Below, piece after piece: positions 6,907 through 14,192 of a stretch of 15,866 nucleotides of DNA. Made by a program: the position numbers and the translations under genes. The stretch is from Candidatus Lambdaproteobacteria bacterium. GTDB lineage: Bacteria; SAR324; NAC60-12. The DNA lies in the NCBI GenBank assembly GCA_012964265.1, contig DTUH01000084.1:1-15866 (forward strand). The letters run 5' to 3'. The notes below the pieces were generated by a model. That model had not been told where the DNA came from and made no database searches. It worked only from the letters and a program-made list of their open reading frames with translations. Every line of letters starts with the position of its first letter. The stretch's first letter is position 1.

Positions 6907-7737
6907 TCACCCTCCGCCTTCAGCAGCAGCAGCACCGCCAACTTCAAATTTCAAAGCTTCATACATGGTTTTTTGAGCAGGAGGCAAGTAGTTCATCAAA
7001 TCGTTTTCAATAAAATCCGGACGCTGTCCGCCCTCAATGTAAAGCACGCCGTCACGGATCATTTCCATCAAAACTTTTTCCTCACCCGCATAGCCTTCAA
7101 GCTTCTTTTTGGCAGGAGAAAAAATCGTGTTTGCAAATAAAGAACCATAAAAAGTTGTGATCAAAGCCACTGCCATTGCGGGCCCAATCGCGGAAGGATC
7201 ATCGAGATTCTGGAGGAGCAGAACAAGTCCAACCAGCGTTCCCAGCATCCCCCAAGCCGGACAAAGAGAAGCCATGGTACCAATCACCGCAATCTCATTA
7301 TCCTTGCCGGCCATTGTATATTTTACTTCATGCGCCATCATGTCCACAATTGCTTCACGGTCAGCACGATCCACAACTAGTCTTAAACCTCCACGTAAGA
7401 AAAGATTTTCAATGCTGGGCAGTGCGTCTTCAATTGCCAGAATATTTTTCCGTGCAATTTTAGAAACATCAACAATCAATGTCAGAGTTTCCACCAGCTG
7501 AACCGGACTCTTCTTCCAAGATTGACCAATGTAACCCATGAATCCTTTTGCGTCTCCCATAGGATGAGAAATAAATGTAGACGCGATAGTTCCTCCAAAA
7601 ACGATCATTAATGAAGGGACGTCCCAGAAATAAACTACGTTTCCGGCTTTGACCGAGAAAGTGGCAAAATCAAAAGTCATGGCAAACAACAACATAAACC
7701 ATGCCAAAATGGTCCCAATTAGCGTTCCCTGTTCCAT
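6907..7737 (-). CDS. motA: MotA, flagellar motor stator protein
   Basis: MotA forms the ion-channel ring with MotB and pushes on the flagellar rotor protein FliG. The 276-residue protein has four hydrophobic segments: about 5-24, 36-57, 148-175 and 184-206. A large cytoplasmic loop (about 60-145) contains charged, rotor-facing residues including R127 and E137. The family prolines are present: P160 in CPAWGMLGTLVGL (E. coli P173 region) and P186 in AIGPAMAVALITTFYG (P222 region). The C-terminus ends in an unusual low-complexity Gly/Ala tail (267-276). GGAGA about 9 bases before the ATG gives a good ribosome-binding site. It is the first gene of motA-motB-motB. Two TTGACA sequences lie upstream on the minus strand, but no -10 box is properly spaced from either, so the promoter is uncertain. 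Confidence 0.96.
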   Translation of the reverse strand: MEQGTLIGTILAWFMLLFAMTFDFATFSVKAGNVVYFWDVPSLMIVFGGTIASTFISHPMGDAKGFMGYIGQSWKKSPVQLVETLTLIVDVSKIARKNILAIEDALPSIENLFLRGGLRLVVDRADREAIVDMMAHEVKYTMAGKDNEIAVIGTMASLCPAWGMLGTLVGLVLLLQNLDDPSAIGPAMAVALITTFYGSLFANTIFSPAKKKLEGYAGEEKVLMEMIRDGVLYIEGGQRPDFIENDLMNYLPPAQKTMYEALKFEVGGAAAAEGGG

Positions 7738-8077
7738 AAAAAATATTCTCCAGATGTCAAGAGTGTGAGGTTCTTCAAGCCTCTAATTCAATTTAAAAAA
7801 GTGTCAATTTTTGCAACACGCATTAGATTAGCAATAACTGTGAAAATACCGGTTGTTAACTCGAATTAATTGCTGAACCTGTGCTAATCACGCACTCAAG
7901 TTTATGACTACGTAAAATACCAGGAAAATATTTCCGTTTCTCAACCTCCCAAACGGGAAGTCCAAAAAACATTTTTGTTATTCGGTATGAATAATTACAA
8001 TCCTTTGTTTTTACAGAATTTTATATGGTCTTTTGGTGGGAGTTTTTGCTGCAGAAAATATTTGGATTGCACAAAAT
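7738..8077. other. 340-base gene-free region between tatD and motA
   Basis: No supported coding sequence, tRNA or repeat array was seen. It should contain the motA promoter (minus strand); TTGACA occurs at revcomp 7802-7807 and again at 7755-7760, neither with a good -10 box. An inverted repeat, CCGTTT (7934-7939) with AAACGG (7951-7956) and an 11-base loop, is followed on the minus strand by AAATATTTTCC. This could be a weak terminator for tatD. The rest is plain AT-rich spacer. Confidence 0.4.
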
Positions 8078-8848
8078 TCAAACGTCAAAGTTGAACAGAC
8101 GTTGAGCGTTTTCTGAAGTTTGCTCTGCCAACTCCTGCAGAGAAATATCTCGCAGTTCTGCAATAAAAGTTGCAATTGCAGGAATGTGTGCGGGTTTGTT
8201 GGGTTTCCCGCGGAAAGGTATGGGAGCCAGAAATGGTGAATCTGTTTCCAAAAGCAGTTTGTCCAAAGGAAGCCAGCGCACTACTTCACGTAGATCTTCC
8301 GCATTCTTGAAAGTTACAATTCCGTTAATACCAAGATACCATCCCATTTCCACCAGAGTCCGGGCCATTTCAAACGAACTCGTGAAACTGTGCGCAACAC
8401 CGAGAGACTTTACCGGAATATCCTTAAGAATTTTTAGTGTATCTGTTTCTGCTTCCCTGCTGTGCATAACAACAGGCAGATTAAGCTCTTCCGCAAGCCT
8501 GAGCTGTTTGCGGAATACTTGCTGCTGAACTTCAACAGGACTGTACATGTAATGATAATCAAGTCCTGTTTCTCCAATTGCAACCAGTTTTTTCTCTTCC
8601 TGCGCCAACTTACGAATTCTGTCTTCCAGGGCTTCCGTGAGTGCGGAAGCATCATGTGGATGAAATCCGACTGAACCAAAAACTTCAGTAAATTGCCGCA
8701 CTGCGTTTGAGACAAAATCCAGGGATGACTCATCAACTGAAATAGTGAGCATACGCTGAACTCCCGCATCTTTTGCTTCAATAACTGCTTCTTCCGGAGT
8801 TGATTCCAGTTTGTCCAAGTGGCAGTGCGTATCGATAAAACTTGTCAT
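8078..8848 (-). CDS. tatD: TatD-family metal-dependent deoxyribonuclease
   Basis: TatD proteins are TIM-barrel metal-dependent hydrolases with 3'-5' exonuclease or DNase activity, linked to DNA repair and degradation. From ATG 8846-8848 the protein has 256 residues, the usual length. Metal-site motifs are complete: DTHCHLD (H8, H10), IGETGLDYH (E93), VVMHSREAE (H129), VAHSFTSS (H153) and LLETDSPFLAP (D203). The HSFTSS element replaces the commoner HCFSG form. The frame extends three codons further to a TTG (8855-8857). The ATG places the sequence directly before the conserved FIDTHCHLD, so it is preferred, although Shine-Dalgarno support is weak. Its left neighbour motA is 340 bases away and the lipoprotein gene is divergent, so it is probably transcribed alone. 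Confidence 0.95.
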   Translation of the reverse strand: MTSFIDTHCHLDKLESTPEEAVIEAKDAGVQRMLTISVDESSLDFVSNAVRQFTEVFGSVGFHPHDASALTEALEDRIRKLAQEEKKLVAIGETGLDYHYMYSPVEVQQQVFRKQLRLAEELNLPVVMHSREAETDTLKILKDIPVKSLGVAHSFTSSFEMARTLVEMGWYLGINGIVTFKNAEDLREVVRWLPLDKLLLETDSPFLAPIPFRGKPNKPAHIPAIATFIAELRDISLQELAEQTSENAQRLFNFDV

Positions 8849-8991
8849 AGAACTCAAAGATGGGCTAAATTTATAGGTTTAATTGTCAATGTTTCCGTTT
8901 ACTGTTGCCGGTTTCCGCGCCCTGCTTATTTGCCTCTAAACCATCAGCCGTAAACCGTTAACTGCCCTGCACCTCATCAAATTATCGGCAA

Positions 8992-9327
8992 ATGAGCAAC
9001 TTAAAATTTAACTTTATTCATTTGGCAAGTACACGTTTTCTGATCGCTACCGGTTTGCTGCTGACTATTTCCGGTTGTTATACAGTGCGTTATTACCATG
9101 ATTCAGATCTGTTACGGGAAAAGTACGACGGAGAAATTTCCAGCATCAGCATGCCCTTCACTGACACTCAAATAGGCGGCCCCGCACAAATTCGCACTGC
9201 CTGTCCCAGCGGTGCTTCACTAGTCGAAATTGAGCAAACAACCCTTGACGGTTTGACGCATTATTTGAGTCTTGGCTTATACAGTCCACATACAGTTCGT
9301 GTCTGGTGCAAACGAAGAAACAGGTGA
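8992..9327 (+). CDS. Bor-like lipoprotein
   Basis: This 111-residue protein has a lipoprotein signal peptide: a basic N-region, a hydrophobic core (about 15-27) and lipobox ISGC with C29 as the lipidated residue. The mature part is short and ends in a pattern like Bor-family lipoproteins, the phage lambda Bor/Iss type. This includes a conserved Cys (TACPSG), then VEIEQTTLDGL, a Gly-rich hydrophobic stretch LSLGLYSPHTVRVWC, and a second Cys that may form a disulfide. In lambda lysogens Bor/Iss is linked to serum resistance; whether that applies here is unknown, and the match is from memory of the pattern. The mature protein is about 83 residues. rnc begins four bases after its stop, so the two are probably cotranscribed and translationally coupled. 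No strong promoter was recognised in the 143-base gap shared with tatD. Confidence 0.75.
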   Translation: MSNLKFNFIHLASTRFLIATGLLLTISGCYTVRYYHDSDLLREKYDGEISSISMPFTDTQIGGPAQIRTACPSGASLVEIEQTTLDGLTHYLSLGLYSPHTVRVWCKRRNR

Positions 9328-9331
9328 AACG

Positions 9332-10069
9332 ATGAAAAAAGAATGGATCGACCTCTGTCAACGTCTGGATTATCAATTTCAGCAACCGACAATCCTCCGT
9401 CAGGCACTGACACATAAATCTTTTCTGCCTGCTGAAACAGAAGAGAATTACGGTAATAACGAAAGAATCGAGTTTCTTGGTGATGCTGTTCTGGACCTTG
9501 TGATCAGTGAAATGCTGATGGAAAAGTTTCCGGAACTGGACGAAGGCGGCCTCTCCAAATTCCGGGCAAGTCTGGTCAGTGAAACGGGGCTCAGCAAACA
9601 GGCTCGAAGCTTGGATTTGGGCACATGTTTGCTGCTGGGCCGTGGTGAAGAAATTACCGGAGGACGCCAAAAAACCTCTTTGCTGGCTGATACCTTTGAA
9701 GCGGTCATGGCGGCCATCTATCTCGACAGCCGTGAAAAATACGGGATTACAAAAATTACACGTGTAATTCAGACTTTATTTCTCCCTCATTTACCAAAGG
9801 ACGCAGAAGGTTATATTACACGTGATTATAAGTCTGAATTGCAGGAACAGGTACAGAAACTATTTGGCATACCATCAACTTATGAACTGCTGGAAGAAAC
9901 CGGTCCTGATCATGAAAAAGAATTTACGATGGCGGTTTTTGTCAAGGAAAAAGAGTGCGGAAGGGGTAGAGGAGCCAGCAAAAAAATTGCCAGTCAATTA
10001 GCTGCGGAAAACGCATTGAAGCGCATCCTGGAGGAACCCTCTTTGCTTCAGCATGAAATTTTCAGCTGA
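9332..10069 (+). CDS. rnc: Ribonuclease III
   Basis: It cleaves double-stranded RNA during rRNA and mRNA processing. The chosen ATG (9332-9334) has AGGTGA 5-6 bases upstream and gives 245 residues. An upstream in-frame TTG at 9272 would overlap the lipoprotein gene and add non-family residues. The catalytic domain (1-155) carries the signature NERIEFLGDAVLD with E44, E47 and D51, and LLADTFEAVMAAIYLD with D120 and E123. These align with E. coli E38, E41, D45, D114 and E117. The dsRNA-binding domain (about 163-235) starts DYKSELQEQVQ and ends with GRGASKKIASQLAAENAL. Its TGA overlaps the next gene's ATG (TGATG), showing tight coupling to the pseudouridine synthase. The common lepB-rnc-era order is not kept here. 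Confidence 0.97.
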   Translation: MKKEWIDLCQRLDYQFQQPTILRQALTHKSFLPAETEENYGNNERIEFLGDAVLDLVISEMLMEKFPELDEGGLSKFRASLVSETGLSKQARSLDLGTCLLLGRGEEITGGRQKTSLLADTFEAVMAAIYLDSREKYGITKITRVIQTLFLPHLPKDAEGYITRDYKSELQEQVQKLFGIPSTYELLEETGPDHEKEFTMAVFVKEKECGRGRGASKKIASQLAAENALKRILEEPSLLQHEIFS

Positions 10070-10806
10070 TGCAGAATTCCACTTCACGGGAACAGATCCG
10101 GATTCAAAAAGTAATTGCACAGGCAGGAATTGCCTCAAGACGTGCCGCCGAGAAATTAATTCTTAGCGGTGCGGTGATGCTGAACGGCGAAATAGTCAAA
10201 GAAATGGGTCAAAAAATGATCCCCGGAAAAGATCATTTGAGTGTCGAAGGCCGGAGAGTGAAAATTTCGCAGCATCAAAAAACGCAGGTCTACGCACTTT
10301 ATAAGCCTAAAAATTGCATCACGACACTCAACGATCCGGAGGGGCGTACTAAAATCAGCGACTTTTTCCCGCGGACTTCTGCCAGGCTTTTTCCGGTAGG
10401 ACGACTTGATTATGACGCGGAAGGCTTAATCCTGCTCACAAATGATGGTGATTTGGCACAGCAGTTGATGCACCCAAGTCACAAGGTTTGGAAGGGTTAT
10501 TTTGTCAAGGTACGCGGTCTTGTAAAAAATGAAACATTGGCTGCTCTGCGGCAGGGTCCGGTAATTGAGAAACGCAAACACCAGCCGGTGCGGATTAAAA
10601 TTTTACATACAGTCAATGACAAAACGTGGCTGGAAATATTTCTTAAAGAAGGCACAAACCGGCAGATTAAAAAAATGCTCCTGAATCTTGGTTATCCGGT
10701 GCAAAAAATTAAACGCTTCCAGGTTGGACCAATTTCTTTGGGTGATTTGCAATCCGGAGAATGCAGAGCCTTGAATCAGGAAGAAATTAAACAAATTATA
10801 AATTAA
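10069..10806 (+). CDS. RsuA/RluB-family rRNA pseudouridine synthase
   Basis: It isomerises a specific uridine in rRNA to pseudouridine. The 245-residue protein has an N-terminal S4 RNA-binding domain (about 10-65, IRIQKVIAQAGIASRRAAEKLI). The catalytic domain contains GRLDYDAEGLILLTNDG, with catalytic Asp D114. EGTNRQIKKMLLNLGYPV (195-211) is the late family motif. Length and S4 domain place it in the RsuA/RluB/RluE/RluF group; RluB-like (23S rRNA) is the best guess but the target site cannot be assigned. Its ATG overlaps the rnc stop codon by one base, so it relies on translational coupling. Co-expression with RNase III makes sense as a ribosomal RNA maturation unit. Fifty-four bases follow before fapA. 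Confidence 0.94.
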   Translation: MQNSTSREQIRIQKVIAQAGIASRRAAEKLILSGAVMLNGEIVKEMGQKMIPGKDHLSVEGRRVKISQHQKTQVYALYKPKNCITTLNDPEGRTKISDFFPRTSARLFPVGRLDYDAEGLILLTNDGDLAQQLMHPSHKVWKGYFVKVRGLVKNETLAALRQGPVIEKRKHQPVRIKILHTVNDKTWLEIFLKEGTNRQIKKMLLNLGYPVQKIKRFQVGPISLGDLQSGECRALNQEEIKQIIN

Positions 10807-10860
10807 ATCAAAAAGTCACCGCCTGACGCCAGCCAGGATAAAAGACGTCCTACTTAAACC

Positions 10861-12522
10861 ATGCCCAAGGCAGATTTATATAAAATTTCGATTTCAGATG
10901 GGAGAGTGCTGTTACGGATTCCACAGCAGCTGGTGGGTGCGGAAACTGCCAACATGGACGAGATTCAGGCAGAACTGCACTTGAAGGGCGTCGATTACAT
11001 TCCGGAACAATTGCAGGAAATCTACAATCGAACCACCGGTGAATTTGATTTTCTGACAGATTTTAAGACCACCAGTTTCACACTGCAAATTGAACTGAGC
11101 AAAGATGAGGGCGAGGCCTACATCAACATCATTCCTCCCAGGGAAGAAGGAGATCCTTTGACTCTGCAGCATGTCATTGCCGCACTTAAAGAAAAAAATA
11201 TTCTGCTGGGAATCAACAGCAAAACAATAGAAAAAATTATTGGGGAAAGGATTTATTACGAACCTGTTTTAGTTGCCTGCGGAAGAGCGACTGTAGCTGG
11301 AAAACATGGTTTTCCGGAACTACTTTTTCTTCCGGAGAAGTCGCGTCCTGCTTCGGGTACCCATGTAAATCTTCAAGAGGTACCGGTTTTACAAAAAGTG
11401 CAGGAGGGACAGGAACTGGTGCGTGTAGAATTGGCTACCAAAGGCGAGAATGGTTTTACAATAACCGGAAAACTGATAACCTCCGCACCTGGAAAACAGT
11501 ACCGTATTCGACCGGGACGCAACACCAGATATAATCCGGAAGGAACTCATATCATCGCAACAAAATCCGGAGTTGTCTGTCTTAATAATGACAGCATTTC
11601 GGTGGAAAAAATAAAGGTCGTAGAAAAAGTAGATGCCTCCACAGGTCATGTGCGCTTTGACGGAATTGTCAGTATCCGCGGAAATGTTTCGGATCGCTGC
11701 AGCATAGAGGCTGTGCGGATTGACATTGGAGGTTCCGTTGGCAAAGCACGCTTGCGTTCGATCGGTGAAATTCGAGTTGCGCAGGGTCTAAGTGGTACCG
11801 TCGTTCAGTGCGGAAGTTCCCTGCACGTGAACAACATGACTGATGCTCATGTCAGTGTAGGTGAACATGCTTTGGTCGATGAGTTCGTAATCAATTCAAA
11901 TATCTTTTGCGGTTCAACACTTCAGGTCACGTCAGCCAGCGGTTATGTTTCGGGAGGGGTGCTTCAGGCCGGAAATCTAATCCGGCTACCGAATGTAGGC
12001 CTGCCTGGAGCTGAAACGAAAAAAGATGTTGCAGAAAAACCCGCAAGCGATGCTCCACAGACTATTTTGGAAGTTGGAATCTCACTCAAAAACCGCAAAC
12101 AGTTTAATGAGCTTGAAAAACACGCTCAGGAATCACTGCACTCACTGCAGGATGACCTCAAAGAGATTACCTCAATTCTTGACGAAATGGAGGAGATCGG
12201 CTGGAATGAAGAAAGAATCGAAACTTTGACTGAACTGGAGTCAAAGGCCAATAAAAATGTAATGAGTGCATTTTCTGATCTACGTAAACGGGAAACACAT
12301 GATGGAATCAATGATTTGAACAGAAGCACAAACGGAGGCGTGGTTTTCATTACAGGAAAAATTCCAGCCGGGACCGCAATTAACGTCCGCCGTTCGCGCT
12401 TCAATGTACGCGAAAATACGACTGACAAAGCCTATAGTTTTGCTGAAAACGGAATTCAGGCCGGCCCCTGCAAAGAACTTATGAAACGATATCAACAATA
12501 TTTTTTTAATATGCCGGGTTAA
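10861..12522 (+). CDS. fapA: FapA-type flagellar assembly protein (former DUF342)
   Basis: FapA proteins are cytoplasmic beta-helix proteins linked to flagellar assembly and polar localisation in some bacteria; their exact biochemistry is unclear. The 553-residue protein shows the family layout. An N-terminal region (about 1-130) leads to the signature PVLVACGRATVAGKHGFPEL (135-154). VQEGQELVRVELATKGENGF (180-199) and GKQYRIRPGRNT follow. A Gly/Val-rich repetitive beta-helix covers about 255-375 (FDGIVSIRGNV, IRVAQGLSGTVVQCGSSLHV). A coiled-coil-like Glu/Leu/Lys-rich segment lies at about 405-475. The C-terminal strand cap GGVVFITGKIPAGTAINVRR (492-511) ends in ENGIQAG. No Shine-Dalgarno is evident before the ATG. 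It lies 54 bases after the pseudouridine synthase on the same strand, so it may share that operon, but no flagellar structural genes adjoin it. Confidence 0.9.
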   Translation: MPKADLYKISISDGRVLLRIPQQLVGAETANMDEIQAELHLKGVDYIPEQLQEIYNRTTGEFDFLTDFKTTSFTLQIELSKDEGEAYINIIPPREEGDPLTLQHVIAALKEKNILLGINSKTIEKIIGERIYYEPVLVACGRATVAGKHGFPELLFLPEKSRPASGTHVNLQEVPVLQKVQEGQELVRVELATKGENGFTITGKLITSAPGKQYRIRPGRNTRYNPEGTHIIATKSGVVCLNNDSISVEKIKVVEKVDASTGHVRFDGIVSIRGNVSDRCSIEAVRIDIGGSVGKARLRSIGEIRVAQGLSGTVVQCGSSLHVNNMTDAHVSVGEHALVDEFVINSNIFCGSTLQVTSASGYVSGGVLQAGNLIRLPNVGLPGAETKKDVAEKPASDAPQTILEVGISLKNRKQFNELEKHAQESLHSLQDDLKEITSILDEMEEIGWNEERIETLTELESKANKNVMSAFSDLRKRETHDGINDLNRSTNGGVVFITGKIPAGTAINVRRSRFNVRENTTDKAYSFAENGIQAGPCKELMKRYQQYFFNMPG

Positions 12523-12582
12523 TTTTTCAGGCTTAAATCAGCAGTGTTTTGCTGTTCAAAAAAAGTAAAAGTTACAAAAATG

Positions 12583-12614
12583 CACTGAGGCAAAGGGGAA
12601 AAGACACTGAGGCA
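12583..12614. repeat. Two direct copies of CACTGAGGCA in the fapA-pentapeptide gap
   Basis: CACTGAGGCA occurs at 12583-12592 and 12605-12614, a 22-base period, followed by CTAAGGTACTGAAAC. This resembles the short 'CACTAAGGCAC'-type intergenic repeats common in some bacterial genomes. It lies in the 216-base spacer 12523-12738, which holds no supported gene. A short CAGCA (12540-12544)/TGCTG (12551-12555) inverted repeat follows fapA but lacks a U-tract. Confidence 0.6.
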
Positions 12615-12738
12615 CTAAGGTACTGAAACCGTAATCAACTTTATTAACTTTAAATGATGCTTTCGCAAAAATCCTAAGACGGTGTCATTTCAGACTTTTC
12701 ACGACTGAAAAATTTAAGATCAACTTTAAAACGAACTG

Positions 12739-13578
12739 ATGGCCGATATTACCAGAAAAGATGTTGAGCGTCGGGTAAAGCGCCGATTCTCATTTAAGGA
12801 AATCGATATGACCGGACTCAATCTGGATGACTTTAATTTTGAAGGCGTCATTTTTAACAAGTGCAAATTTACCGGAAGCAGCTTCAACCGTTCGAATTTT
12901 TCCTTTTCACGTTTTGAAAAATGTCTGCTCAATGATTGCGAAATGCAGGAATGCTACGTACAGGAATCTTCTTTTGTGGAGTGTGATTTCAGCAAGTCAG
13001 ATTTACGCGACAGCGTTCTAACCGAAGTCAACTTTCGTCAGGCAGTTCTGCATAGTACTGATTTCAGCGGTTCCTATTTTCAAGATGTAATCCTGATTGA
13101 AGCGAATGGAGATTTCTGCAATTTTTCTTTTTCAACATTATCCACGTCAAATTTAACAGGCGCAAAATTTCAGATCTGCGATTTCAGCGCCTGCCGGGCC
13201 ATTGAGCTTAAAGCAGCCGCTGCGGACTTCACGGGTTCGGAATTCAGGGGAGCTCGGCTGGATTCATCCCAACTACAGGGCGCAGTTTTAAATTTTTGCA
13301 ATTTCACAGAAGCATCTTTACAGGAATGTGACCTGAGCAAAGCCAAGCTTTTTTCCGCGACATTGCACAACGCGCGTTTAAATTCTTCGGTACTGCACAA
13401 GGTTTTATTAATGAGTGCAAAGGCCGGCGGAGTTGAACTGAATGACACAATCCTCGATAACGCGAATATGACAAAAGCGGATTTCTCCAACAGCATTTTT
13501 GATGGCGCTGCCATGAACGGAGTTTTGGATCAGGACACAATTTTTGATGGCGCCAGTCTTAAAGGAGTAACCCGATGA
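12739..13578 (+). CDS. Pentapeptide-repeat protein
   Basis: The 279-residue protein is almost entirely pentapeptide repeat, predicted to form a right-handed quadrilateral beta-helix. The central hydrophobic residue falls at every fifth position from M24 to L274 (F34, F39, F44, F49, F54, F59, L64 and on). That is about 51 pentads, or 12-13 coils, in one unbroken register; only 124 (G), 154, 159 and 229 (A) and 264 (D) break the hydrophobic choice. The first half favours Phe and the second Leu. All ten cysteines (42, 62, 67, 72, 82, 127, 147, 152, 187, 197) fall at the inward i-2 position. There is no signal peptide or membrane helix, so it is probably cytoplasmic. Some family members bind DNA gyrase or resemble DNA in charge, but no evidence here supports a specific role. 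Its stop overlaps the next start (ATGA). Confidence 0.92.
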   Translation: MADITRKDVERRVKRRFSFKEIDMTGLNLDDFNFEGVIFNKCKFTGSSFNRSNFSFSRFEKCLLNDCEMQECYVQESSFVECDFSKSDLRDSVLTEVNFRQAVLHSTDFSGSYFQDVILIEANGDFCNFSFSTLSTSNLTGAKFQICDFSACRAIELKAAAADFTGSEFRGARLDSSQLQGAVLNFCNFTEASLQECDLSKAKLFSATLHNARLNSSVLHKVLLMSAKAGGVELNDTILDNANMTKADFSNSIFDGAAMNGVLDQDTIFDGASLKGVTR

Positions 13579-14033
13579 TCTGTATAACGCGCTGGAAAAT
13601 TACCATACTGTTTTTTCTGCTGAGTTCAACCGCGGTTGTTGCCGAATACCGCGCCTATGAACTGGAAGTTTTTGACCGCATCGCAAACACTTCGCGCAAA
13701 TTAATCACTTCTTTTTCTCCATCGGATTTTATTCAGGTGAATGGCGGTCCACAGCGAATCGGTATTATCATCCGGGCTTCATGGATCTGCTATGGAGATA
13801 CATCTCTATATAAAAAAGTATGTCCGATACCCAAAGCAATCAACCCCCGTTTTCAGCAGGGCGACCGCGTGCAGATAGTTTTGAAAAAACACCTGACAGA
13901 CCAGTGGCTTGGTGTGATAGAAAACAGTTTTTTTCGTCCGGGACTGCGGAGCAATGTCTATGGTGTGCGCTTTGCGGAACGTGGAAATCTTTACACACGC
14001 TATTACGAATCAAATTTAAAGAAAGCTCCTTAG
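13575..14033 (+). CDS. Small secreted protein of unknown function
   Basis: I do not recognise this 152-residue protein. It has a Sec signal peptide: basic start (R6, K8), hydrophobic core (about 9-20) and a likely cleavage after VVA (23). The mature part is about 129 residues, predominantly beta-like and basic. Two cysteines (C72 and C83, in WICYGD and KVCPIP) could form a disulfide in the periplasm. Distinctive segments are NGGPQRIGIIIRASW (56-70), FQQGDRVQIVLKK (93-105) and SNVYGVRFAERGNLYTRYYE (126-145). The QGDRVQIVL region is reminiscent of small SH3-like beta barrels, but this is weak. Its ATG overlaps the pentapeptide gene stop (ATGA) and AGGAG lies about 8 bases upstream, so it is well expressed from the same message. 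Function is unknown. Confidence 0.85.
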   Translation: MICITRWKITILFFLLSSTAVVAEYRAYELEVFDRIANTSRKLITSFSPSDFIQVNGGPQRIGIIIRASWICYGDTSLYKKVCPIPKAINPRFQQGDRVQIVLKKHLTDQWLGVIENSFFRPGLRSNVYGVRFAERGNLYTRYYESNLKKAP

Positions 14034-14139
14034 AAGAAAATTTGTTCGCCTGTCTTGAACGTTTCTGCTTTTTGCGGTAAAATTCTTTCTAACTTCTAAC
14101 TGTAAAATCGGCGTTACTTCAAACAACGCATTAAATATC

Positions 14140-14172
14140 AAAAAAAATAAAAATCCCGCCCTTTTTGGCAGG
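14140..14172 (-). terminator. Intrinsic-terminator-like hairpin on the strand antisense to dapA
   Basis: On the minus strand CCTGCC (14167-14172) pairs with GGCGGG (14155-14160) across a six-base A-rich loop, with one G-U pair. It is followed by an AT tract read as ATTTTTATTTTTTTT. On the plus strand the same stem has a C-A mismatch and no U-tract, so it is directional. No minus-strand gene lies upstream; it would stop antisense transcription coming through dapA. Confidence 0.45.
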
Positions 14173-14192
14173 AAACAAATCTACAAAATAAA

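Noticed and set aside
7755..7807. Two TTGACA hexamers upstream of motA as a promoter
   Set aside because: No -10-like hexamer sits 16-18 bases from either one; one would place the -10 box inside the gene.
8025..8105. Short plus-strand ORF of 26 codons (MVFWWEFLL...)
   Set aside because: No ribosome-binding site, it overlaps the tatD 3' end in antisense, and its composition is that of spacer DNA.
8862..8895. TTGACAATTAA followed by TATAAA upstream of tatD (minus strand)
   Set aside because: The two boxes are only 8 bases apart, too close for a sigma-70 promoter, so it is not called.
9272..9331. Longer RNase III start at TTG 9272
   Set aside because: It lies inside the lipoprotein gene and lacks a ribosome site; ATG 9332 has AGGTGA in good position and the expected N-terminus.
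14034..14192. Lysine riboswitch in the dapA leader
   Set aside because: The leader is only 159 bases, is mostly AT-rich and lacks the long conserved stems; only one small hairpin is seen.
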